In this document: in pieces, positions 63,831 to 64,000 of the stretch
Layout of the letters: each line of letters opens with the position of its first letter
Position numbering within the stretch: position 1 is the first letter of the stretch
Assembly: GCF_000368145.1 (NCBI RefSeq)
Contig: NZ_KB849283.1
Span: 832,324 to 896,323 of the forward strand
DNA length: 64,000 bases
Direction of reading: 5' to 3'
Source: Acinetobacter guillouiae CIP 63.46
GTDB taxonomy: Bacteria; Pseudomonadota; Gammaproteobacteria; Pseudomonadales; Moraxellaceae
The notes under the pieces: generated by a model
What the model was told of the DNA's origin: nothing
What the model saw: only the letters and a program-made list of their open reading frames with translations
The model's database searches: none
Translations under genes and position numbers: made by a program

Positions 63831-64000
63831 ATGTCCCAAGTTTCCAAACTCAAAAACAAGAACCTGCTGATTGGTCTTGCTGTTGTCATCGTATTATTAG
63901 GACTTTTTGCCTATCGTTATGTACAAAATCAACAAAAGGATAATGTACTCACGATTGGCATTAGCCCACCTTATGCCGAATTACTACAAACGGTTGCCAA
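63831..64000 (+). CDS. Second MetQ/NlpA-like binding protein, cut by window end
   Basis: Only about 56 codons are in view: a basic start with a hydrophobic helix (LLIGLAVVIVLLGLFAYRYV), then VLTIGISPPYAELLQTVA, which matches the preceding protein. The ATG is ten bases after the preceding stop with GGAATAA as ribosome-binding site. It also lacks a lipobox Cys. The partner permease and ATPase should follow beyond the window. Confidence 0.8.
   Translation, partial: MSQVSKLKNKNLLIGLAVVIVLLGLFAYRYVQNQQKDNVLTIGISPPYAELLQTVA

Noticed and set aside
1-64000. CRISPR array, tRNA or rRNA genes, prophage
   Set aside because: No regularly spaced repeats, no cloverleaf that I could support, and no structural phage or integrase genes.

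Overview
The window is a typical Acinetobacter (Moraxellaceae) chromosomal segment. The evidence is the low-GC base composition, an Hfq with a very long glycine-rich tail, a membrane-anchored Mqo, an AmgK/MurU cell-wall recycling pair directly upstream of a divergent lptD-surA, and the house-keeping gene orders cmk-rpsA-ihfB-lapA, holB-pilZ-tatD and rsmG-parA-parB. No rRNA, tRNA, CRISPR array, prophage or transposase gene was found. The species cannot be named from sequence reading alone.

Layout. 1-1150: an azlCD branched-chain amino-acid exporter behind two matching operator-like inverted repeats. 1150-7256: a very AT-rich leader and a four-gene chaperone-usher pilus operon (pilin, chaperone, usher, tip adhesin), ending in a terminator shared with the convergent core genes. 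7267-13501: lapA, ihfB, rpsA (with an apparent frameshift), cmk, an SRPBCC protein, tadA, an enoyl-CoA hydratase-like hydrolase and ung. 13576-28699: a long minus-strand run of QueD-like protein, type II secretion minor pseudopilins gspKJIH under a TetR gene, tatD-pilZ-holB, kdsB-lpxK-msbA-exbD-exbB (envelope), parB-parA-rsmG (chromosome partition) and murU-amgK. 28810-36808: lptD-surA (outer-membrane biogenesis) facing hfq-miaA-mutL-tsaE. 36956-48379: mostly small accessory genes: pseudouridine synthases, a DinJ-like antitoxin without a toxin, a GNAT enzyme, a redox flavoprotein divergent from its Rrf2 regulator with two operators, a DUF441 membrane protein, an S33 peptidase, a GAF-GGDEF cyclase, gltS and a K+ channel operon. 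48380-53700: the least ordinary part, with a 324-bp MITE-like element, a three-way-junction inverted-repeat structure before an Lrp-family gene, mqo, a small-RNA candidate behind the mqo terminator, and a small island (XRE regulator with operators, an unknown protein, and a gene broken by an in-frame stop). 53756-64000: acnB, small proteins, a GST, and a sulfur-scavenging operon (two SfnB-type flavoproteins, an LLM monooxygenase, two MetQ-like binding proteins, the second cut by the window end).

Functionally, the core genes cover lipid A/LPS synthesis and export (kdsB, lpxK, msbA, lptD, surA, lapA), peptidoglycan recycling (amgK, murU), translation and RNA biology (rpsA, hfq, miaA, tadA, tsaE, rsmG) and DNA maintenance (ung, mutL, holB, parAB). 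The clearest unusual observations are the rpsA frame disruption, the MITE-like element, the structured element upstream of the Lrp gene, the mqo-downstream RNA candidate, the XRE operator island with its nonsense-broken neighbour, and the paired operators in front of azlCD and between the Rrf2/flavoprotein genes. I did not see a clear, complete, previously undescribed multi-gene system; the RNA-like elements and the 51.9-53.7 kb island are the best places to look.
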